Assembly: GCF_920987055.1 (NCBI RefSeq)
Contig: NZ_CAKLBX010000001.1
Coordinates: forward strand, 2,156,501 to 2,220,500
Source of the DNA: Novosphingobium sp. CECT 9465
Lineage (GTDB): Bacteria; Pseudomonadota; Alphaproteobacteria; Sphingomonadales; Sphingomonadaceae
DNA: 64,000 nt
Direction: 5' to 3'
Position numbers and translations under genes: made by a program. The notes beneath the pieces were generated by a model that worked only from the letters and a program-made list of their open reading frames with translations, was not told the origin of the DNA and ran no database searches. How positions within the stretch are numbered: the stretch's first letter is position 1; the number at the start of each line of letters is the position of its first letter. Below are positions 28,001 to 35,239 of the stretch, piece after piece.

Positions 28001-29617
28001 CATGTGGCAGTTCATGCACTGCGCGGTCGGGATCGCGCGGGTAAAGGCATGCACCAGCGGATGGCCCCTCTCGCGGTCCTGCATGGCGACGGGACCGGTT
28101 CCGGCATGTTCGTCGCCATGGACGCCTGCCTTCCTGGCGTGGCCCTTTTCATCAAGACCAGCCGCAGCATGGGCCGATGCCTGATCCATCTTTTCATGGT
28201 CCATCGTGCCATGCGGGGCGACACCCTTTGCCGGGGCATAGACCAGTTGCTGGGCCGAAGAGATTGCGCGCGCGCAATCGCCTTCCATATCGGCAGATTG
28301 TTCAGGAACAGACTTGTCGCCGGTAACGTATGCGCCCTTCCCGCGGAGCACAGTGCCACGCACCTTGTCGTGATGCTCTTCCTTTTCAGCGTCGTAGCTG
28401 CCGTATGCCCCCTTGCGGTGCTGGCCTTCGCGCAAGCCGTTGATCGTGGGATCGGCGGTGACCGTCTGCCCATCACGCCCGCACTTGCCATAGTTCAGGC
28501 TGTGGCGCGGTTCGCGGTCGTTGGCATAGATTACGTGGCAAGCAGCGCAGCCCGATGAGCGATAATCGCCCGGCTGGTCATTGGTGCCCATCTGGAACAG
28601 GAATGGATCGTTAAGGCGCGTCTTGTGGATGTTCAGCACCGGAATGGCCACGCGCAAGCCAGTGGCGGGGCCACGGTTCGACTGCTTGAGATCGGGGCGA
28701 CCCGGTTCGTCAAGCCGCTGGATCAGGCCGGTCGAGTTGGGCAGGCCGATTTCGGGGAACTGCGGATTGATGGTGCGGCCACCATCCTCGAACACCCGGA
28801 ACACGTCGCCCGGCGGGATCGTGTGCCACCGCGGCAAGGGATACATGACCGGCAGCGCGCCGCGGGCCTTTTCCTTTGGTGTGACCGTACCCCACATCGG
28901 CTTGCCGTCCGGCCCGATTTCCTTCGAGCCGGATTTGAGCAGCGCCGGTTCGCCGGTACGGGTAAAGCTTTCGCCAAAAAGGTAATTCTTGAACGGTACG
29001 ATGCCGTTGTTATAGGCCGCCCCGCCCCACAGCATCGCGCCCGTGCTCATCAGCGAGCGTTCGGACGCCTCGATGATCGACATGTGGCAAGCGCCGCACG
29101 AATCGCGCGCGACGCGGTAGTCCGACGGGTTGACGAAGCGGACGAATTCCGGGCTTTCCTTGGCGAGCAGTGCATAGGAGCGCTTCGGATTGGCCGAAGC
29201 TGGCCAGCCCCAAGCGGCGGGATACCTGGGCAGGACGTGCGCGTCCTTCAGTGCGCCCATATACTCCATCGAATTGCTGTTCCACGAACGGTCCGCGACG
29301 ACTTTGGTATTGCCGCCATGACAATCGACGCACGACAGCACCACGGCGGGGCTGGCATGCATCGTGCGGTGATCGCTCTTGGTGTGGCAACTGACGCAGC
29401 CGACGTTCTGCTTGTCGACGAAAGCCCATTGTTCTTCAGCCGTTTCGCCCGGTTGGCCGCGCGGCGCGGCAGGGGCGCGGCTGTGCGCCACCTTCTGTGC
29501 CGCTTCTTCGCCCGAAGCGTAAAGCGCGCTTGGCACCAGCAGCACGGTGAGTGCAGCGATCAGCCATGCCAAGGGAAGTTTGCGAGTGCGGCGCGGTTTG
29601 GTCATGGGATGATTCAT
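25025..29617 (-). CDS. Decaheme c-type cytochrome with C-terminal LVIVD-repeat region
   Basis: Exported protein of 1530 residues. The N-terminus has a signal (LAWLIAALTVLLVPSALYAS). Ten CxxCH heme sites are readable, at about residues 74, 96, 174, 357, 534, 717, 744, 872, 883 and 1007. A His-rich linker (about 458-525) separates sites four and five. From about 1120 on, repeats such as YAYVAAKSQGLVIVDI, TTANGLELMDVTNL and LFAYVADGRNGMKVLQL are LVIVD units that probably fold as a beta-propeller. Heme attachment places it outside the inner membrane; the propeller could face outward. Its ATG overlaps the barrel gene's stop (ATGA). It is last of four coupled genes and much longer than the ~300-residue MtrA decahemes. 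No enzyme activity can be assigned. Confidence 0.88.
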   Translation of the reverse strand: MNHPMTKPRRTRKLPLAWLIAALTVLLVPSALYASGEEAAQKVAHSRAPAAPRGQPGETAEEQWAFVDKQNVGCVSCHTKSDHRTMHASPAVVLSCVDCHGGNTKVVADRSWNSNSMEYMGALKDAHVLPRYPAAWGWPASANPKRSYALLAKESPEFVRFVNPSDYRVARDSCGACHMSIIEASERSLMSTGAMLWGGAAYNNGIVPFKNYLFGESFTRTGEPALLKSGSKEIGPDGKPMWGTVTPKEKARGALPVMYPLPRWHTIPPGDVFRVFEDGGRTINPQFPEIGLPNSTGLIQRLDEPGRPDLKQSNRGPATGLRVAIPVLNIHKTRLNDPFLFQMGTNDQPGDYRSSGCAACHVIYANDREPRHSLNYGKCGRDGQTVTADPTINGLREGQHRKGAYGSYDAEKEEHHDKVRGTVLRGKGAYVTGDKSVPEQSADMEGDCARAISSAQQLVYAPAKGVAPHGTMDHEKMDQASAHAAAGLDEKGHARKAGVHGDEHAGTGPVAMQDRERGHPLVHAFTRAIPTAQCMNCHMHQPNIFLNTYLGYTMWDYESDADSMWPGPENRAPRPAGMTDEDYSKYFKKQFQPNIDEQREVLDRNPEGASTRGLWRDVEFLRNVYDLNPQLKDTQFADYHGHGWNFRAILKRDRRGNLLDDEGDMSSYGTDKAHIIDPADPEKFRKAGEAKFVEAGPDNPGKAVHMMDIHAQIGMQCADCHFSQDSHGNGMIYGEVANAVEIGCKDCHGTPDAYPTLLTSNLAAPEKGNNLSLLRNADGQRRFEWFNQPDGRRVLVQRSIIDPNLSWQVSLVKDSVDARYQGQMDAAGKPIFNPKAARAKLMAKSASDDGAYKFGTGVAKEARAHRDDDMACFTCHLSWTTSCAGCHLPIEANWKTATQKYEEDYTRNYATYNPQVARDDMFQLGKHQRNKSSGSDPVQFDAAGNPVSGKAITAPIRSTSALILSSTNINRERIYVQQPPISSIGYSSQAFAPHFPHTVRKNETKQCTDCHISQDEDNNATMAQLLLLGTNYVNFVGLNAWFGLDGGFEAVRVTEWDEPQAVIGSYLHRYAYPDYWKQHVETNDRELKNWTRGKIMDSKLSGETTGQEQFANVVEGTKDAVRCLQMRGEYMFVAEGKGGFRAYDIAAIGNKGFSERIVTAPFSALGHDTHVKTANATCMALPTNQAIAPTRNSPELRAVNQEQPFSPIYSYAFVTDAVEGLIAVNVDTLADGEFRNNFFTRAMTFNPDGVLTGARHITLAGDYAYVVTDKALVTVHLTKPWSPDKPCEVSNAKGGETCLAPRITSVVPLRDPRATAVQFRYLWVTTANGLELMDVTNLAQPKAVAGAVVPLTDARRVYLARTYAYVAAKSQGLVIVDITAPVRPSIYASYTAGGQLNDAEDVIVASTNASLFAYVADGRNGMKVLQLTSPSSQPNFYGFSPEPKPELIAWARTPTPAIALSKGLDRDRGVDETGGQMAVFGRLGSRPFNRSEMEELFLNAKGDVFRVSNAVDMSLWVGAKAAPLLSRMDR

Positions 29618-31656
29618 CAGAAGGCCAGGGTCGCGTTGGCGAGGACGGAATAGAAGCGGCTTGCCTTGCCCTGCTGGGCGAACAGGTCATCGAACCCGCC
29701 GCCCGGCTCAAGCACCGCGCCCGAAAGGCGGAACACGAGATTCTGCGAGGCATTGGGACGCCAGATGGCAGAGACCGACGCATCGAAGCCAATATCGCGC
29801 GGTATCGAGCCTTCGTTGCGCAGAACCTGAAGGACTTTGGTGTTTTCAAACCAAAGGTGATTGAGATTGGTCGAAACCCGCAAGGTAGGCGTCAAATCGA
29901 AATCGGTGCCAAGCCCCACCAGCATCGTGCCGGGATTGGTGAAATTCGACTGGCCTTGCTCCTTGGACGAACGCAGCGAATTGAGGATGCCGTTGCGGCC
30001 GTTGACCGAAATTGCGCGACCACCGCCCGCAAACGGGATCGTCTGGCGGATCCAGTAGCTGGTATCGGCGCCTGCAAACTGCGGATTCTCGAAGATCGCA
30101 TCGAAGCCGCCTTCGATCCTGTCGTAAGGATCACTGTCGCCGCTGGCCCAAAGGCCGGACAGGCGGATACGCGTCCAATCGATGTCGTAACTGACTTCGG
30201 CGGCAGCCATGAAAGCCCTGATTTCTGCCGCGCGGCTGGTGAGGAAATTGTTGCGGTCCTCACCCAGTGCGGCATAGAACTGCCCTGTCAGGTTGATCCG
30301 ACCGATCCGGCCATCGGCAGCGTAGCCGAGATAGACCACATCGTATTCGCGCCCGCGCAAATCGCCCAGCAATGCCGGACGAACCGGAAAGCCGTTGGTG
30401 TCGACGGTAACTTCATTGCGCTCGCGGTTCATGTTGTATGTGACCGAAACCTGGCTGGTCAGGCCGACCACCGGGAAATCCTGGCGATAGAGGTTTGCCA
30501 TGAACACCCAGTCGTTGCGCGGTGCGCGGCTGACATCGTTGAGGCCGGAATTGGTTTCCTTTTCAAGCCGCCAGAATGCAGCAAGATTGAACTGGAAGCG
30601 GTTGTTGTCCCGATTGCCGAACAGGCGCACGCCCAGTTGGTTGTCGTTGAACAGGAAACCGCGAAAGTCAGACTGCATCGGCTGGATACCGGCGCGCATG
30701 CTGATGAAATCGTAGCGTTTGTTATCAAAACGACCAATGTGGTAGTCGATGAAGGCTTCCTGTAAGCCGATGAAGGCATCGGTGCGGCGCGTCCCCTTGG
30801 ACGGTTCGACGAACAGAATACGGCGTTCCGGCACCTGAACGTGGTTCAGGTTTGCCGCCACCGCGATCCGGTATTCCACCACTGGCGGCTTGTATGCGGT
30901 CATGCCCTTGAGCAGCGAAATGCCCGCAATGAAGGTCTGCGACAAAACAAGGCTGTGGCTGCGCCCGAACGTATCGATGGCGTTCGGGTTGGTCGTCGTC
31001 TGGTTGCCCACGGGGATCGGGAAACTGCGCGGCTCGACCACGGTATCGGACACGGCGCTGGCGATCAGGAACCAGTCATCACCCTTCAGAAAACCGGGGC
31101 GCTTGCCCCTGGCCAGCGGAAGATCGCCCTTGATCAGGTTATGATGGAATGGATCGAGCTTGGAATGGCAGACATATTCGAGCCTGGGAAACAAAGTGTA
31201 AAGCGAACGATCCTTCTTGCCCGTGGCCGCGTCCCTTTGCGGGCAGAGCGAAGACATGATGCGCCAGCGATCGGGCAGGCCGACTTCGAGTCCAAGATCG
31301 CCGATCGGGCCATCGCCATCATATTTATCATAGAAGGCTTCGGGTGGCGGGGCGTTTACCGCGCCCGGATTGTCCTGTTCGACGCGTTCGGGAAGCTGTT
31401 TGTTGAAGCCCGGACGGCGACGACCATCGATCAGGGCCTGGTCAGCCTCGGTTTCGCCACCGGGCAAGGCCGGGGTCTCTGCCTGGGGCATCTGCGAAGC
31501 ACTGTCCGACTGAGCCGAAGCGGCTTCCGGTGCAGCCATCGTACCCGGCGTGGCCGCCTGTACGGCCGCAAGGACGTGGAACGGCAAGGCCATGGGCGGT
31601 GCCGCCGGTGTGGCGAGACCTAGCGCGGGCGCGATTAGGGCGATGACCTGCTGCAT
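29617..31656 (-). CDS. Outer-membrane beta-barrel protein of a multiheme operon
   Basis: Exported protein of 679 residues. The start is the ATG at 31656, which overlaps the preceding stop as ATGA. After an Ala/Pro-rich leader and a low-complexity segment (to about residue 110), the rest is alternating aromatic/polar beta-strand sequence with many Asn/Asp turns, such as RFQFNLAAFWRLE, and it ends in LANATLAF, with the C-terminal Phe that outer-membrane proteins use for BAM recognition. It contains no CxxCH. I do not recognise the family; by position and topology it may sheath or dock the neighbouring cytochromes, as MtrB does for MtrA, but similarity to MtrB is not visible to me. Confidence 0.75.
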   Translation of the reverse strand: MQQVIALIAPALGLATPAAPPMALPFHVLAAVQAATPGTMAAPEAASAQSDSASQMPQAETPALPGGETEADQALIDGRRRPGFNKQLPERVEQDNPGAVNAPPPEAFYDKYDGDGPIGDLGLEVGLPDRWRIMSSLCPQRDAATGKKDRSLYTLFPRLEYVCHSKLDPFHHNLIKGDLPLARGKRPGFLKGDDWFLIASAVSDTVVEPRSFPIPVGNQTTTNPNAIDTFGRSHSLVLSQTFIAGISLLKGMTAYKPPVVEYRIAVAANLNHVQVPERRILFVEPSKGTRRTDAFIGLQEAFIDYHIGRFDNKRYDFISMRAGIQPMQSDFRGFLFNDNQLGVRLFGNRDNNRFQFNLAAFWRLEKETNSGLNDVSRAPRNDWVFMANLYRQDFPVVGLTSQVSVTYNMNRERNEVTVDTNGFPVRPALLGDLRGREYDVVYLGYAADGRIGRINLTGQFYAALGEDRNNFLTSRAAEIRAFMAAAEVSYDIDWTRIRLSGLWASGDSDPYDRIEGGFDAIFENPQFAGADTSYWIRQTIPFAGGGRAISVNGRNGILNSLRSSKEQGQSNFTNPGTMLVGLGTDFDLTPTLRVSTNLNHLWFENTKVLQVLRNEGSIPRDIGFDASVSAIWRPNASQNLVFRLSGAVLEPGGGFDDLFAQQGKASRFYSVLANATLAF

Positions 31657-33644
31657 CACTTGCCCTCGCAAGCGTTCTGTTCGGAGGTATCGAGGAACGG
31701 CGCGAACGGGCAGTTCACATAGCGCAGCCTGACCCCCGATCCGACCGGAACCACGATGGTATCGGCACGGATCGCCTTGGGCGCATTGCCGATTCCGCCC
31801 GCTTTCACCCCGCCATTATGCGCACCAAGGAAGGCGATCATGTCATCCTGATCGATCCCGTCACCTGAAATACCGATAGCGCCGACAAGCTGGTTCCCGC
31901 GGTAGATCGGCACCGAGCCGGGGAAAATCTGGATACCGTTGGCCAGACGCTTCTTGCCGGTGGGCGTATCGGGCACGGCGGTGCAGGTCTGCACCACATC
32001 GCGCGCGTTCAGCCGGTTTTCGACGAAGACCGCGTGCTGAAGGAGATTGGCCTTGACCAGCGCGATCTGCAGGCCGGTCGCGAATGGACTGAAATCGGTG
32101 ATTGGGCGCGACAGCGGACCATTGGGACGACCAACTTCGCCATCGGGGAAGAACGGCCGGGAAAGATTGCCGCCGGCCCGATCGGCAAAGGCGATCTTGC
32201 CGGTCAACGCGGTCTGATCCCCCAGGAAATCGCGTGTCCGCTGCACGAATGCCGGCACTTCGGCGTCAGTGTTCTCGTTCAACTGCTGCGCAGCAACGCT
32301 GCTGGAGAAGAACGCGGCAGTACGCGCCTTCTGCAGCGAAACGTCGATGCCAAAGATTGGCGCGTCAGGCCCGCGAACAAGGCCGAGCACTTCGCCGAAG
32401 GTATCGACCACGGAAATCGAAACCTGCGCGCGGCTGTCCAGTGGACGGCGAATCTGCGCGCGGGCGCGGGTCATGATCGTGAACGCCTCTTCCAGCACGG
32501 CGCGCACTTCGGCGGCCGTGAGCGGCTGGCTGACCACGCCCGCATCGGTAGCCGCCTTGATCGGATAGCGCGGAGTGCCCGACCCGTTGGTCAGCACATA
32601 AGCGTCGGCCAGCGAAAACTCCGAAGACGTGGCGCGGCGTATCCCGCTTTTTTCCGTGCCATACGGCGTGCCGGGGATAACCGCTGTGCCATCGTAATAG
32701 CCGCGCACAGGAACCAGTGCGCCGACCACGTTGTTGATAGCGGCAAAGCTGGTTTCCAGCGGATGCAGGCCCTCGATACGCGCATCGGCAAAGCGGAGTG
32801 TCGTTCCGTCAACGGTTATGCGATCGGCGCGAATGTCGGCGGCGGGGGCAAACCCCTGAATCCCGGCAAGCGCCATGAATTCTTCGGGATCGCCGTCGAC
32901 ATTGCTTACGTCGGGATCGTAGCCATAATCACCATCGGCCATCACGCCGATGCCGCCGACGACCACGCCATTCTTGTAAAGCGGCAGACCGCCAGGATCA
33001 GCGGCGAGACCGAGCGGCGCGCGTTTCGGACCGATGAAGGCTGCCGAGCCTGCGTTACCGGTGAGAAACCGCGCCGAGAGATCGGAACAGGGCAGTGAAC
33101 TGAACTGCACCCCGAACAACGGCCCTGCTTCAAGGCCCGGCGCATTGGGTGCTGGCGGAAAATGTTCCTGCACAATCATGCTGGCAGTGCGGGTGGAAAA
33201 GGCATTGCCGCTGGACGAAAGGTAGGCCGCAGTCACCGCTTTGGAGATTGCGCCCATCGTCGCCTCGACATCGAGACCTTGCGCATCCACTTCACGTGGG
33301 GAAATCTCGCCCGTCGCGGTGCGCTGACTCGTGATCATGCGGGTGACCGCACCGTTCATGCGGAACACGGCGAGGACATTGCCGACCCGGTCCACCACGG
33401 CGATGATCGCGGGGTAATTGAGCGCCCTTGCCTCACCCACGGCCTGCGCGATGATCTGCTGCACTTCGGCAGTGGTCAGCGCTTCCTGCGCCGGATCGGC
33501 AAAGAAGCGCGCACTGGCCGTTGGTGTCGGCGTTGGTGTGAACGTGCCGCCAGAGCCAGAATCACCGCCGCCGCATCCGGCAAGGGTGAGCGAGAGCGAC
33601 GCCACCATCGCCGTCGTCTGGCGCAGGAACAGCCCGGACTGCAT
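31656..33644 (-). CDS. Lipoprotein with two HbpS/GlcG heme-binding-type domains
   Basis: Lipoprotein of 662 residues: lipobox LAGC at about residues 21-24, then a Gly/Ser/Thr-Pro linker. Two HbpS/GlcG (DUF336) domains follow. The first (about 55-280) has LTTAEVQQIIAQAVGEA, then AIIAVVDRVGNVLAVFR and NGVVVGGIGVMADGDYGYD; the second (about 365-650) has LTAAEVRAVLEEAF, then SISVVDTFGEVLGLVRG and NQLVGAIGISGDGIDQDD. Known members bind heme, iron or corrinoid (family knowledge). Tandem fusion on a lipid anchor is unusual; single-domain members are near 140 residues. Both ends join neighbours by ATGA overlaps. Its role in the operon may be heme delivery or sensing. Confidence 0.85.
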   Translation of the reverse strand: MQSGLFLRQTTAMVASLSLTLAGCGGGDSGSGGTFTPTPTPTASARFFADPAQEALTTAEVQQIIAQAVGEARALNYPAIIAVVDRVGNVLAVFRMNGAVTRMITSQRTATGEISPREVDAQGLDVEATMGAISKAVTAAYLSSSGNAFSTRTASMIVQEHFPPAPNAPGLEAGPLFGVQFSSLPCSDLSARFLTGNAGSAAFIGPKRAPLGLAADPGGLPLYKNGVVVGGIGVMADGDYGYDPDVSNVDGDPEEFMALAGIQGFAPAADIRADRITVDGTTLRFADARIEGLHPLETSFAAINNVVGALVPVRGYYDGTAVIPGTPYGTEKSGIRRATSSEFSLADAYVLTNGSGTPRYPIKAATDAGVVSQPLTAAEVRAVLEEAFTIMTRARAQIRRPLDSRAQVSISVVDTFGEVLGLVRGPDAPIFGIDVSLQKARTAAFFSSSVAAQQLNENTDAEVPAFVQRTRDFLGDQTALTGKIAFADRAGGNLSRPFFPDGEVGRPNGPLSRPITDFSPFATGLQIALVKANLLQHAVFVENRLNARDVVQTCTAVPDTPTGKKRLANGIQIFPGSVPIYRGNQLVGAIGISGDGIDQDDMIAFLGAHNGGVKAGGIGNAPKAIRADTIVVPVGSGVRLRYVNCPFAPFLDTSEQNACEGK

Positions 33645-35062
33645 CAGCGCAGGCTCCGTATCGAACGCACCGCACTGCCCAGCGCCCGCCGGAACGCGAG
33701 CGGCTGGAAGCCATTGGGATCGCGCACCGCGGCGTAGGCCTGATTGATCTGGATGCGCAGGGCACCGGCCGAAGCGGTCGAGACCATGCCCTGATTGACC
33801 AGCCCGTTCAGCAGGGTATCAACGGCCATGACCGATTGAACCGCGCCTTCATAATCGGTGAAGCGTTCGCCAATTGCTTCGCTGGCAATCGAGTCCATGA
33901 TCGCGAAAGTCTGTTCGCGGGTGAAAGCTGCCGACGAGAACCGGGCAGAAAGCTGATCTGCCGATTGGCGTAGCTCCTGTGCGGCGGCAACGGTTTCCGC
34001 GCGATTTGCGCCCATGGCACGATGGAACGCCTTGCTCTTGGCATCGAAGTTCACCGCGGCATCTGGCGCAACGGCGCGCGCTGCTGCGAGCAGCATGATC
34101 ATGTTCTCATCATTATACGGAGGCGCACCAAGCTGGATCGGACGACCCGGATTGGGGATGGCGGTTACCTTGCCCTCTTCCCCGTCATAGATGCGGCGAT
34201 GGCAGGAATGGCAATCGTAGAAGGTAAATTCGGGAAAAATGCCGTTCATTGCGCGCGCGGGCTGGCTGAACAGTTCAAGGCTGCGCTTGACGGCTTCGGC
34301 TTGCCCCACCGCCCACATCCGCATCGAGTTGGACTTGCCACCCTTGCGCTGGACATAGTCGGCGTCTTCATCGTGATGCTGCTGAAGCGTGGTGAACAGA
34401 TCGAGTTCGAACGAGATGCGCGGATGGCCGGCCGCCATGATGCGGTGCGCGATGAACTGGCCCTTGGCGTCGCCAGAGAAGTGGCAGTCGAGGCAGACCT
34501 GCGCCTTCACCTGCGGCCGGGTGAGATCGGTCATCCCTTGCGCGACATTGCGCGAATGGCTGGCACCGACCGCGTAATGAGTCGAGAGCCACGCGCCCGA
34601 TGCGCCGTGGCAAGCTTCGCAATCGACGCCATCTGAGGCACGTGCGGCACCGGGCGACGAATGGCAGCCTGCGCATTCGCGCTGCACACCTGCCGAATCA
34701 AGGCCCATGCGCCGGACGATGGCCTGCCCGCGCGGCTCCTGAATCACTTTCCAGGCACGACTATGCGCGCCCGAAGGCGACGAATCTTCCTGCCAGCGCA
34801 TGACTTCGTCCTGGCGGACGACCGCGCCATCGGCAGCGCTGCGGCCATGGCAGGTCGATCCTGCACATGATGCAACGCCCTGATGACCACGCAGGGTTGC
34901 CCCTGCGCTTTGCGCCTGAACCGCAGCCGGAGAAACAAGCGACGAGGCGCCCAGTGCGGCCCCGGCCATAGCCAGACACGCAACCAGTGCCATCGCGCCT
35001 GAACGCGGCATAGCCCGACACACTGCGATCAGTCGCCGGAAAGACAAGAAATTGTCGAGCAT
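33644..35062 (-). CDS. Periplasmic multiheme c-type cytochrome (c554-like), five heme sites
   Basis: Exported cytochrome of 472 residues, first of four coupled genes. The ATG at 35062 has GAGGGG just upstream; a GTG 8 codons earlier is less likely. A signal/anchor lies near residues 23-50 (MALVACLAMAGAALGASSLV). Heme sites are one CX4CH (CAGSTCH, residues 66-72) and four CxxCH at about 130, 148, 190 and 284, with distal-His candidates such as HSRAW and HYAVGASHS. The pattern resembles cytochrome c554 and related electron-transfer proteins. The C-terminal third is helical and Ala-rich without hemes. It probably shuttles electrons in the periplasm to the decaheme partner. Confidence 0.87.
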   Translation of the reverse strand: MLDNFLSFRRLIAVCRAMPRSGAMALVACLAMAGAALGASSLVSPAAVQAQSAGATLRGHQGVASCAGSTCHGRSAADGAVVRQDEVMRWQEDSSPSGAHSRAWKVIQEPRGQAIVRRMGLDSAGVQRECAGCHSSPGAARASDGVDCEACHGASGAWLSTHYAVGASHSRNVAQGMTDLTRPQVKAQVCLDCHFSGDAKGQFIAHRIMAAGHPRISFELDLFTTLQQHHDEDADYVQRKGGKSNSMRMWAVGQAEAVKRSLELFSQPARAMNGIFPEFTFYDCHSCHRRIYDGEEGKVTAIPNPGRPIQLGAPPYNDENMIMLLAAARAVAPDAAVNFDAKSKAFHRAMGANRAETVAAAQELRQSADQLSARFSSAAFTREQTFAIMDSIASEAIGERFTDYEGAVQSVMAVDTLLNGLVNQGMVSTASAGALRIQINQAYAAVRDPNGFQPLAFRRALGSAVRSIRSLR

Positions 35063-35239
35063 TGCCCCTCGTCCCCACTGGTCCACCCGCAGCCCGGCTT
35101 TTGCCTGGTGCTGCGCGCTTGCCAGAAGTGCTGCAATGCGACCCCGATGAATACAGACTAGGCTACAGTGGCCCTGCGGTTCAAGTGGCTATTCATGTTT
35201 CCGGCAGATTTCCGAAGAAAACCGATCAGCCTGCCCGCA

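Noticed and set aside
26837..28558. A 573-codon plus-strand open frame opposite the decaheme gene
   Set aside because: The minus strand carries ten ordered heme motifs; this frame is antisense shadow.
25025..35062. The multiheme operon as a canonical MtrCAB system
   Set aside because: The decaheme is about five times longer than MtrA, there is an extra HbpS lipoprotein, and I see no OmcA/MtrC-type outer decaheme or clear MtrB similarity.
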